Part shown: positions 15,794 to 21,878 of the stretch, one piece after another | How the letters are laid out: every line of letters begins with the position of its first letter | How positions within the stretch are numbered: the stretch's first letter is position 1 | Origin: Aquirhabdus sp. | Lineage (GTDB): Bacteria > Pseudomonadota > Gammaproteobacteria > Pseudomonadales > Moraxellaceae | Assembly: GCA_030150135.1 (NCBI GenBank) | Contig: JASLGO010000157.1 | Span: forward strand, 1 to 21,878 | Reading direction: 5' to 3' | DNA length: 21,878 bases | The notes under the pieces: generated by a model | What the model was told of the DNA's origin: nothing | What the model saw: the letters and a program-made list of their open reading frames with translations, nothing else | Database searches by the model: none | Made by a program: the position numbers and the translations under genes

Positions 15794-16786
15794 TTACAGG
15801 CCTGTCGTTTTCAGACGATTCGCTTGTTGGCGGAACAATGTCACAGGGCTCACCTCAAATGGACTGACCAAGCCTGCGACTTGATTGACCTCATCCAAAT
15901 GATTTTGGAAATAGTTATCACGGATCACTTGACCAAGATGACTAGAACACTGTGGAACTAAGCCATCGCTAGGTCCAGAGATGAGTAAACTCGTCGCAGC
16001 AAGTAATGGATCAGCTGGATTCAATAAATTGGTTAAAATGCCCGTACCACCCCATGAATAGTAATGCACGCCATTAACCACAGACGCACCCTGACCACAC
16101 GCCGTGGTCGGCATACCTTGTGGGAATTTTGCATTAAATGCTGCGGCACCTGTGGATGTCAGAGAGTTCAATCCAGCCAGAGAATCCTGTGAATAATATT
16201 GACCTGAAGAAACATCAACTAAGGTAAAGAAAGCATTCACCGCACCAGAAAGCACTGGTGTTAGTACGCCACCAATCACTGGAAGTTGAGATAGTGCATA
16301 AATTTTGTCTGCGACGGGTGAACCTGTATTTGGACCCGCAACAGCGGTCACTGATGCAACCTGATTCGGCATCACCCCTGCAACATAACGCACTGATTGA
16401 CTACCATGACTATGACCAATCAGATTCACCTTGTTCGCACCTGTGATTGCAAGAATTTGCTGAACTTGACTCCGCAGCTGTTCGCCACGCACCTCTGAAG
16501 AGTTAAATGAAGCTTCCTGTGTCACAAAAACGCTAGCACCATTACTCGCAAGATCATTCGGGATGCCGTACCAATAGTTAAAGCCGCCGATTGAAGAAAA
16601 ACCAGCCATACCATTCGCAAAAACCAATGGATACTTAGTCTGAGCATAAGTTGAGGTCACTGTGCCCGTTCCACCCGCACTACATCCTGATGTACTACAA
16701 AGATCAAAAGTTGATGTTGTTGCTGATGCTGTACCTGCCGCAACTAAACCACCTGCCAGCAATACTGTTCGCATAATAGATTTCAT
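15794..16786 (-). CDS. Secreted triacylglycerol lipase, paralogue 1 (family I, divergent core)
   Basis: The 330-residue lipase has a Sec signal peptide (hydrophobic core VLLAGGLVAAG, cleavage near ASA at 22). It aligns along its length with Pseudomonas aeruginosa LipA. Nucleophile S126 lies in GHSHG, the acid is D274 in SDGLVP, and the catalytic base is H296 in NHLDEVNQ. A disulfide pair C230/C280 is present, plus an extra CSTSGC pair at 30/35 shared with its paralogues. Two substitutions stand out. The usual HG before the oxyanion residue is NG (N58-G59). The calcium ligand equivalent to LipA D209 is N256; the other ligand, D298, is kept. AAGGA lies 9 bases before the ATG. It is divergent from an AraC regulator. 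Secretion is presumably by type II. Confidence 0.9.
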   Translation of the reverse strand: MKSIMRTVLLAGGLVAAGTASATTSTFDLCSTSGCSAGGTGTVTSTYAQTKYPLVFANGMAGFSSIGGFNYWYGIPNDLASNGASVFVTQEASFNSSEVRGEQLRSQVQQILAITGANKVNLIGHSHGSQSVRYVAGVMPNQVASVTAVAGPNTGSPVADKIYALSQLPVIGGVLTPVLSGAVNAFFTLVDVSSGQYYSQDSLAGLNSLTSTGAAAFNAKFPQGMPTTACGQGASVVNGVHYYSWGGTGILTNLLNPADPLLAATSLLISGPSDGLVPQCSSHLGQVIRDNYFQNHLDEVNQVAGLVSPFEVSPVTLFRQQANRLKTTGL

Positions 16787-16820
16787 CGATAATATTCCTT
16801 ATTCATCATTGGTATGATTG

Positions 16821-16850
16821 TGCGTCCATCTAAGTCTGCAATCACTGCAA
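16821..16850 (-). promoter_or_regulatory. Conserved leader block upstream of lipase 1
   Basis: This 30-bp block lies 34 bp before the lipase 1 start codon. It is nearly the same as blocks at 19242-19271 and 20558-20587, at almost the same distance from their starts. On the coding strand it reads TTGCAGTGATTGCA followed by a TGGACGCA segment. It lies downstream of the predicted -10, so it is probably in the mRNA leader. Its function is unknown. Confidence 0.55.
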
Positions 16851-16897
16851 GATCTTTCGTACGGATTCGTATATAGATAGGCGCGTTCCGCGACGCT

Positions 16898-16963
16898 AGG
16901 ATGCCAGTAAGCGAGATTGCCGTATTGTTCAATTTATCGTCATTATTGCGAAATTATGCAAAA
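16898..16963 (-). promoter_or_regulatory. Lipase 1 promoter with AraC-type direct-repeat operator
   Basis: The block 16919-16963 is conserved upstream of all three lipases. It carries two TATTG half-sites, at 16923-16927 and 16944-16948. They are in direct orientation and 21 bp apart (two DNA turns), as in AraC/XylS-family operators. A candidate -10 (CATCCT on the minus strand, 16898-16903) lies 18 bp from the proximal half-site, whose CAATAC would replace a -35. The divergent AraC gene is the obvious candidate regulator. Confidence 0.6.
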
Positions 16964-17022
16964 CTCCTCAATAATCGACCAATGGTATCTGAATAAAAAA
17001 ATGACATAATGCTTGCGTTTCT

Positions 17023-17057
17023 GTATAGCAATATCGATGTTACGAACTATGCTATAC
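17023..17057. promoter_or_regulatory. Inverted repeat upstream of AraC regulator 1
   Basis: An 8-bp inverted repeat, GTATAGCA (17023-17030) and TGCTATAC (17050-17057), is separated by 19 bp. It lies 75 bp before the start of the AraC gene at 17132. It may be an operator or part of the promoter of that gene. No equivalent was found before the second regulator. Confidence 0.3.
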
Positions 17058-17131
17058 ATAGGCTCATCGAATATTAAAAGGATCATTTTCATAACAATAC
17101 AAGAGAAAATTACCTTAGGAATCAATCGTAC

Positions 17132-18160
17132 ATGGACGAACGAAAAAACAAACCTATCGCGCCGCCAGTAACGGGATCAGTCAGCACGTTCTATGCCCGT
17201 GCGCTGCTGGATTATTTAAAGCGGATCAACCTCAATCCAGATGTACTCTTTGACTCTTCTTTGATTACCGAATTGAATGACTCAGGAAGTCGCATTCCAA
17301 TTGCGCTATGGCGCATGATGTTTGAACGCGCGATTATGGAAACAGGAGATATCGATTTACCACTCAAAGTTGCTGAACAGCTCGAACCTAAACATCTTGG
17401 GATGTTAGGTTTTGCGGTAATGAGTAGTCAGACCTTACAAAATGTTGTTGCTATACTATTGCGTTTTGAACAATTAATTGATGATGTCAATACGACCACT
17501 CTGATCGAAAATGGTGACCATATTGAGCTTCACTGGTTACCGCTACTAGGGCCTCCAATCCCTATCTTCATGCAACAATCCTTAGTCTGCTGGGCAGTCA
17601 TAGCACGGCAAATTACATCCATGCCGGATATTATTTGTGATGCTCATTTTAGTTTTGAGCAACCCAAGCAACTGGATATTTATCAACGAATCTTTGGGGG
17701 GCATCTATATTTTAACGCCCCAATAACCAAACTGGTTTGTCATAAATCGATTTTAAAATTACCCATTACACTGTGTAATCCTGCGACAAATAGCATCCTG
17801 ATGAATCAAGTCGAACAGGAGTTACAATCGCTGACTCAACCTAATTTTCCTCAACAACTCCGCCAATATCTACTCACAAATCTGGCGAGCAATCAGCTAT
17901 CTGTTGCTGATGCCGCAAAAGCACTCAATATTTCTGTACGAACATTACAATATCAGCTGGAAGAGAGTGGGTTGGGCTATCGCAATCTACTCGAACAAAT
18001 TAGACAAGAACAAGCAGAACATTATTTGAAAGCCACAGATTTGAGCTTGAATGAAATTACTTTCTTGCTCGGCTATGCTGAACAAAGCTCTTTTCAGAAT
18101 GCATTTAGACGCTGGACTGGAGAATCACCTGGCAGTTTTCGTAAGAATTTTGGGAAATAG
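17132..18160 (+). CDS. AraC-family transcriptional regulator 1 of the lipase cluster
   Basis: The 342-residue regulator has two parts. The N-terminal domain (about 15-205) is of the arabinose-binding-like type found in OruR/ArgR-like AraC proteins, with STFYARALLDYLK and DLPLKVAEQL...KHLGMLGF. The C-terminal AraC DNA-binding domain has helix-turn-helix 1 at SVADAAKALNISVRTLQYQL (about 256-275) and helix-turn-helix 2 at LSLNEITFLLGYAEQSSFQNAFRRW (about 303-327). The segment GESPGSFRK closes the fold. The gene is divergent from lipase 1 and convergent with lipase 2, with the terminator at 18177-18199 between. It is a close paralogue of the regulator at 20878. By position it likely activates the lipase genes, perhaps in response to a fatty acid or lipid-related ligand; the ligand is unknown. 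Confidence 0.9.
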   Translation: MDERKNKPIAPPVTGSVSTFYARALLDYLKRINLNPDVLFDSSLITELNDSGSRIPIALWRMMFERAIMETGDIDLPLKVAEQLEPKHLGMLGFAVMSSQTLQNVVAILLRFEQLIDDVNTTTLIENGDHIELHWLPLLGPPIPIFMQQSLVCWAVIARQITSMPDIICDAHFSFEQPKQLDIYQRIFGGHLYFNAPITKLVCHKSILKLPITLCNPATNSILMNQVEQELQSLTQPNFPQQLRQYLLTNLASNQLSVADAAKALNISVRTLQYQLEESGLGYRNLLEQIRQEQAEHYLKATDLSLNEITFLLGYAEQSSFQNAFRRWTGESPGSFRKNFGK

Positions 18161-18176
18161 AGTCATCGGACATAAA

Positions 18177-18199
18177 AAAGGATAGCTGAGCTATCCTTT
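18177..18199. terminator. Bidirectional terminator between AraC 1 and lipase 2
   Basis: The hairpin AAAGGATAGC / GCTATCCTTT with a 3-base loop is centred between two convergent genes. It is 17 bp past the AraC stop and 19 bp past the lipase 2 stop. A-rich flanking on one strand gives a T-run on the other, so it can serve lipase 2 best. Confidence 0.85.
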
Positions 18200-18217
18200 G
18201 TAAATCAATTTAGAGAA

Positions 18218-19207
18218 TTACAAACCAAGATTCTTCAGACGGTTGGCTTGATCACGATAAACAGTCACTGGGCTAACTTCAAAAACATTGACCAAACCAA
18301 GTACTTGATTCACTTCATCGCCATGATTCATTGCATAGTTATCACGAATATTTGTACCCAAATGTTGTGAACATTGCGGCACCATACCATCACTATCGCC
18401 TGGAATCACAAATGAAGTCGGTGTAAATAAATAATCCAATGGATCAGCGACATTAGTCAGTGGACTCGTACCACCCCAAGAGAAGTAGGACACGCCATTT
18501 GAAGCTTGCTGAGCACCATTCCCACAAGCAGTCGTAGGCAATCCTGCGGGGAATTGCGCATTGAATGTCGCAGCACTGGCTGTCGTCAATTGAGTCATTG
18601 CTGCCAATGAGTTTTGATCATAGTAATGTCCAGATGCAACACTGATCAATGCAAAAAATGCATCTGCAACGGCTGCCGATGCTGCGCCAACCGCAGTACC
18701 AACCACAGGAATTCCCACAAATTGAGACACAGCATCAGCAACTGGCGTACCGAAATTAACACCGCCCACTGAAGTGACTGAAGCAATATTGGCAGGCATT
18801 ACACCAGCGACATAACGTGTATCCATTGCCCCTTGGCTATGACCAATCAGATTCACTTTTGGCGCACCAGTAATCGCCATAATAGTTTGAACTTGACTAC
18901 GGAGCTGCTCGCCGCGCACATAAGAAGAGTCTAATGATGAAACTTGTGTATCAAATACATTTGCACCATTTGACGTCAAATCTGGTGCAACACCATAGAA
19001 ATATTCAACACTTGCAACATTCGTAAAGCCCATAATCCCGTGAGCAAGGATGATTGGGTATTTGGTTTTGGCATAGGATGTCCATACAAAAGCACTACCG
19101 CCTGTACGACAACCTGAGGTACTACAAAGTTGATAGGTTGCTGCTGATGCCGCACTCGTTGCGACTAAACCGCCAGTTAATAATAAAGCGTTCAGAATTG
19201 ATTTCAT
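18218..19207 (-). CDS. Secreted triacylglycerol lipase, paralogue 2 (complete canonical core)
   Basis: The 329-residue lipase has a signal peptide with cleavage near SAASA (about residue 22). Among the three paralogues this one keeps every canonical residue. The oxyanion HG (AHGIMGF) is present. S124 lies in GHSQG, D273 in SDGMVP and H295 in NHGDEVNQ. The calcium ligands equivalent to LipA D209 and D253 are D255 and D297. The C228/C279 disulfide pair is present. An extra CSTSGC pair lies near the mature N-terminus. The ATG at 19207 has AAGGA 8 bases upstream and matches the starts of the paralogues; an ATG at 19216 would add three residues. Its nearest upstream neighbour is lipase 3, with no regulator of its own between them. 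Confidence 0.92.
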   Translation of the reverse strand: MKSILNALLLTGGLVATSAASAATYQLCSTSGCRTGGSAFVWTSYAKTKYPIILAHGIMGFTNVASVEYFYGVAPDLTSNGANVFDTQVSSLDSSYVRGEQLRSQVQTIMAITGAPKVNLIGHSQGAMDTRYVAGVMPANIASVTSVGGVNFGTPVADAVSQFVGIPVVGTAVGAASAAVADAFFALISVASGHYYDQNSLAAMTQLTTASAATFNAQFPAGLPTTACGNGAQQASNGVSYFSWGGTSPLTNVADPLDYLFTPTSFVIPGDSDGMVPQCSQHLGTNIRDNYAMNHGDEVNQVLGLVNVFEVSPVTVYRDQANRLKNLGL

Positions 19208-19241
19208 TGATGACATCCTTATCCAATATAAATATGAATGG

Positions 19242-19271
19242 TGCGTCCATATAAATCTGCAATCTCTGCAA
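19242..19271 (-). promoter_or_regulatory. Conserved leader block upstream of lipase 2
   Basis: This 30-bp block matches the lipase 1 leader block at about 27 of 30 positions. It again lies 34 bp before the start codon, downstream of the predicted -10. It contains the spaced TTGCA pair and TGGACGCA on the coding strand. Confidence 0.55.
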
Positions 19272-19317
19272 AATTCCCTACGGACTTCAATACAAAAAAG
19301 CCCGCATAGATGAACCT

Positions 19318-19383
19318 ATATTGCGCGCACGTTGAGTTGCCGTATTGATCAATTTATCAACAATACTGAGAAATCACGCAAAA
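19318..19383 (-). promoter_or_regulatory. Lipase 2 promoter with AraC-type direct-repeat operator
   Basis: The conserved 45-bp block at 19339-19383 holds half-sites TATTG (19343-19347) and TACTG (19364-19368), 21 bp apart in direct orientation. A candidate -10, CAATAT on the minus strand (19318-19323), lies 18 bp from the proximal half-site, exactly as at lipase 1. There is no adjacent regulator gene, so control must come from one encoded elsewhere in the cluster. This and the leader block account for most of the 318-bp gap to lipase 3. Confidence 0.6.
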
Positions 19384-19475
19384 TGTTAAATAACCGATGA
19401 TTGGTATTGAGTTGACGATTAATGGCTTTTATTAAAAATGCCTTTCTGATAAACAAAAAAAGTTAGGCGCAAAAA

Positions 19476-19498
19476 AAAGGATAGCTGAGCTATCCTTT
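19476..19498 (-). terminator. Terminator of lipase gene 3
   Basis: The hairpin AAAGGATAGC / GCTATCCTTT with a 3-base loop and flanking A-run begins 28 bp past the lipase 3 stop. It is the same as the hairpin at 18177-18199 and insulates lipase 2 from lipase 3 transcription. Confidence 0.87.
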
Positions 19499-19525
19499 AT
19501 AACCTTAACGATCTGATCCAGAAAA

Positions 19526-20524
19526 TTACAGACCAAGATTTTTCAAGCGATTGGCGTGATCGCGATACTGAGTCACTGGGCTTGCTGCAAAAATATATGT
19601 TAAGCCCAACACCTGATTCACTTCATTACCATGATTTTGGTAATAATTATCACGAACCACAGTTCCTAAGTGCGTTGAACATTGCGGTACCATACCGTCA
19701 CTTGCACCAGGAATAATTAAAGAAGACACTGCAAACACATAATCCAATGGGTCAAGCAGATTGGTCATCACACCTGTACCACCCCATGAGAAGTAACTCA
19801 CACCATTAGATGCTTTTTGTACACCTTGTCCACATTTTACAGTCGGAACACCCGCTGGGAACTGCGCATTAAATGTAGTTGCCGTAGACGTGGTCAATTG
19901 ATTAATCGCAGCCATGAAGTTCTGACTATATCCTTGACCAGATGCAACACCAACAAATGAGAAGAATGCATTGAGCAGTGATGAGCTTGCTGCCGCGATC
20001 GTAGAACCAATCACAGGAATACCAGCGGCCTTCGCTACCGCATCAGCCACAGGCGTACCAAAGTTTACACCGCCTACGCCTGTAACAGACGCAATCTGAG
20101 CAGGCATCACACCCGCCACATAACGGCTATCCAGTGTGCCTTGGCTATGACCAATCAGATTCACTTTTGGCGCGCCAGTAATTGCTAGAATTTGTTGAAC
20201 TTGGCTACGGAGTTGCTCACCGCGAACAAAAGAAGAGTCTAATGATGAAACTTGTGTATCAAATACTTTTGCACCATTTGCAGTTAAATCAGATCCAATC
20301 CCGTAGAAATAATCAACGCCAAGAATAGATGAGAAACCCATGATGCCATGAGCCAATACGATTGGATATTTAGTTGCTGCATAAGTAGAGGTCACATTGA
20401 CACTACTACTTGCTCGACAGCCGGAGGTGCTGCAATATTGGTAAGTTGAAGATGTTGCAAATGTTGCTGTGCTTGCAATGGTTAAACTGCTGGTTAATAG
20501 TAATGTGCCAAGAATAGCTTTCAT
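19526..20524 (-). CDS. Secreted triacylglycerol lipase, paralogue 3 (altered calcium site)
   Basis: The 332-residue lipase has a signal peptide (core LGTLLLTSSLTIA, cleavage near TFA at 23). It shows AHGIMGF for the oxyanion hole. S127 lies in GHSQG, D276 in SDGMVP and H298 in NHGNEVNQ. The disulfide pair is C231/C282 and there is an N-terminal CSTSGC pair. The calcium ligand two residues after the catalytic histidine, Asp in LipA (D253), is Asn (N300). The other ligand, D258, is kept. It is closer to paralogue 2 than to paralogue 1. AAGGG lies a few bases before the ATG. It is divergent from the second AraC gene. Confidence 0.92.
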   Translation of the reverse strand: MKAILGTLLLTSSLTIASTATFATSSTYQYCSTSGCRASSSVNVTSTYAATKYPIVLAHGIMGFSSILGVDYFYGIGSDLTANGAKVFDTQVSSLDSSFVRGEQLRSQVQQILAITGAPKVNLIGHSQGTLDSRYVAGVMPAQIASVTGVGGVNFGTPVADAVAKAAGIPVIGSTIAAASSSLLNAFFSFVGVASGQGYSQNFMAAINQLTTSTATTFNAQFPAGVPTVKCGQGVQKASNGVSYFSWGGTGVMTNLLDPLDYVFAVSSLIIPGASDGMVPQCSTHLGTVVRDNYYQNHGNEVNQVLGLTYIFAASPVTQYRDHANRLKNLGL

Positions 20525-20557
20525 TGGTAATCCCTTTTTAGTCCCTAATACAATTTA

Positions 20558-20587
20558 TTCGTCCAACTGACTTTGCAATCACTGCAA
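20558..20587 (-). promoter_or_regulatory. Conserved leader block upstream of lipase 3
   Basis: This is the third copy of the 30-bp leader block, 33 bp before the lipase 3 start. It is more divergent at the TGGACGCA end but keeps the TTGCAGTGATTGCA core exactly. Confidence 0.5.
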
Positions 20588-20625
20588 CTTATTGAACGAC
20601 GACTCAAACGTCTCTTTATGGCGCT

Positions 20626-20691
20626 AGAATGCCTATTAAAATTACAGCCGTATTGATTAAATTATCATCATCGTTGAGAAATCACGCAAAA
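20626..20691 (-). promoter_or_regulatory. Lipase 3 promoter with AraC-type direct-repeat operator
   Basis: The conserved 45-bp block at 20647-20691 holds half-sites TATTG (20651-20655) and a degenerate CGTTG (20672-20676) with the same 21-bp offset. A candidate -10, CATTCT on the minus strand (20626-20631), lies 18 bp from the proximal half-site. The block sits in the 353-bp divergent gap to the second AraC gene. The remainder of that gap shows no further structure I can support. Confidence 0.6.
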
Positions 20692-20877
20692 GTACAAAAA
20701 AAGTTCAACAAATAAATTTTCACCTGTCTCGGGATGTTCATCATGATCACTTCAGACATATCCACAACTCATCTACCTATGCTAGGATTAATCAGGTCGT
20801 CGCTGTAGACGCAACAACAAGTTAGTGTATGGAATGCGCGAATCTTGTTCATGGAAAGATGAGAAGATAATCACGAG

Positions 20878-21878
20878 ATGAATCAATCACATAAGGATAT
20901 GCAAAAAAGCAAATCCACCTTACAGTCCGCCGAAGGGACTGTCAGCACCTTATACGCAAGTTCGCTACTGGACTACTTGCGTAGCATTGGTATTGATCCA
21001 TCTATCCTGTTTGAACCTCCAATCATTGCTGAATTACAAGAATCTGGAGGAACCATCTCGATCTCTCGCTGGCAGGCGATGTTAGAACATGCCGTAAACT
21101 ATACGAGTGACATTGATTTACCCCTGAAAGTCTCTGAACAATTACAGGCGAAGCATTTCGGCATGTTGGGATTTCTCATCATGAGTTTCAAGACCGCACG
21201 GGATGTGGTTGACAGCATGGTGCGCTTTGGACCGCTGATCGCGGATATTCACGATACCATCATCGTCATGAACGGCGATTATATTGAAGCGCATTGGATT
21301 CCTAAACTTGGGCCATCGACCCAGACTTTTATGCAGCAATCGCTTGTCGGCTGGGCCGTGATGACACGTCAGATTACATCAAGGCCAGATATTATCTGTG
21401 ATGCTTATTTTAGTTTTCCTAAACCTGACAATATTGAAAATTACCAACGAATCTTTGGTGGCAATATTTATTTTGATGCGCCTGTCACCAAGTTGGTCGC
21501 ACCTCAATCCCTATTAGATTTACCCATCACACTGAGTGATCCAGCCACAAATAGCTTGCTACTGGCACAAGTCGAAAAGAAGCTACAATTCATCAATCAA
21601 CCTGATTTCTTACAAGAATTACGCGAATATCTGATTGTGAGTCTTCCTTACGATGAAGTTTCCATAACCGAGGTTGCAGCTGCTTTCAATGTTTCTCCGC
21701 GCACATTACAGAACCGACTTGCTGAGTTTGGTTATGGCTACCGCACGCTCCTTGAACAAGTTCGAGAAGAGCGAGCTAAACATTATTTAAGTCAGACGGA
21801 TTTAAGTTTGAATGAAATCGCAGATTTGCTGGGCTATTCGGAGCAGAGTCCGTTTCAGAATGCGTTTCGGCGTTGGAC
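20878..21878 (+). CDS. AraC-family transcriptional regulator 2 of the lipase cluster (partial, runs off the end)
   Basis: This reading frame stays open from the ATG at 20878 to the window end: 333 full codons, no stop. It is a close paralogue of the regulator at 17132. The N-terminus has GTVSTLYASSLLDYLRS, followed by DIDLPLKVSEQLQAKHFGMLGF. The middle has FMQQSLVGWAVMTRQITS and NYQRIFGGNIYFDAP. The C-terminal AraC DNA-binding domain is almost complete, with SPRTLQNRLAEFGYGYRTLL and LSLNEIADLLGYSEQSPFQNAFRRW. Only about 10 residues appear to be missing compared with its paralogue. GAGAAG lies about 10 bases before the ATG; an ATG at 20899 is possible. It is divergent from lipase 3 and likely recognises the shared operator. 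Confidence 0.88.
   Translation, partial: MNQSHKDMQKSKSTLQSAEGTVSTLYASSLLDYLRSIGIDPSILFEPPIIAELQESGGTISISRWQAMLEHAVNYTSDIDLPLKVSEQLQAKHFGMLGFLIMSFKTARDVVDSMVRFGPLIADIHDTIIVMNGDYIEAHWIPKLGPSTQTFMQQSLVGWAVMTRQITSRPDIICDAYFSFPKPDNIENYQRIFGGNIYFDAPVTKLVAPQSLLDLPITLSDPATNSLLLAQVEKKLQFINQPDFLQELREYLIVSLPYDEVSITEVAAAFNVSPRTLQNRLAEFGYGYRTLLEQVREERAKHYLSQTDLSLNEIADLLGYSEQSPFQNAFRRW

Noticed and set aside
15794..20524. Three lipases as Tat substrates because a tat operon is nearby
   Set aside because: Their signal peptides have no twin-arginine motif and look like ordinary Sec signals. The proximity to tatABC appears incidental.

Overview
The window looks like the chromosome of a gammaproteobacterium, most likely a Moraxellaceae (Acinetobacter-like) species. 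Three things point there. A BaeSR-type two-component pair is present. A hisIE-tatA-tatB-tatC cluster is present. The lipases are Pseudomonas/Acinetobacter-type (family I). The DNA is moderately AT-rich with compact intergenic regions. I see no tRNA, rRNA, CRISPR array, transposase or phage gene. The assignment rests on protein resemblance and gene order only.

Left part (1-5700). An HNH-motif protein is divergent from a DUF4442 hotdog-fold protein. Next comes a minus-strand pair: a membrane protein with a TonB-like/AgmX-PglI C-terminal domain, followed by an SPFH/band-7 membrane protein. A minus-strand baeS-baeR operon follows. The sensor carries an unusual His/Met/Asp-rich periplasmic insert.

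Middle part (5800-14100). A secreted Thr/Ser/Asn-rich surface protein converges on a minus-strand MFS transporter / NHL-repeat lipoprotein pair. Then a plus-strand cluster runs hisIE - tatA - tatB - tatC - UvrD-like helicase. tatB/tatC and tatC/helicase are joined by 4-base ATGA overlaps. A roughly 100-bp palindromic element separates tatA from tatB. Two relatives of this element lie at 1037-1156 and 14203-14355.

Right part (14400-21878). After an unassigned lipoprotein comes the most striking region: three paralogous secreted lipases (all minus strand) interleaved with two paralogous AraC-family regulators (plus strand). The second regulator runs off the window end. All three lipase genes share an upstream layout. 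A 45-bp block carries two TATTG-type half-sites exactly 21 bp apart, as expected for an AraC-type activator. A candidate -10 lies 18 bp from the proximal half-site. A second conserved 30-bp block lies in the presumed 5' leader, 33-34 bp before the start codon. Each lipase ends at an almost identical GGATAGC hairpin terminator. This suggests a duplicated lipase/regulator module under common control. The lipase copies have diverged at catalytic-core and calcium-site residues: only the middle one keeps the full canonical set. No lipase foldase gene is visible beside them.
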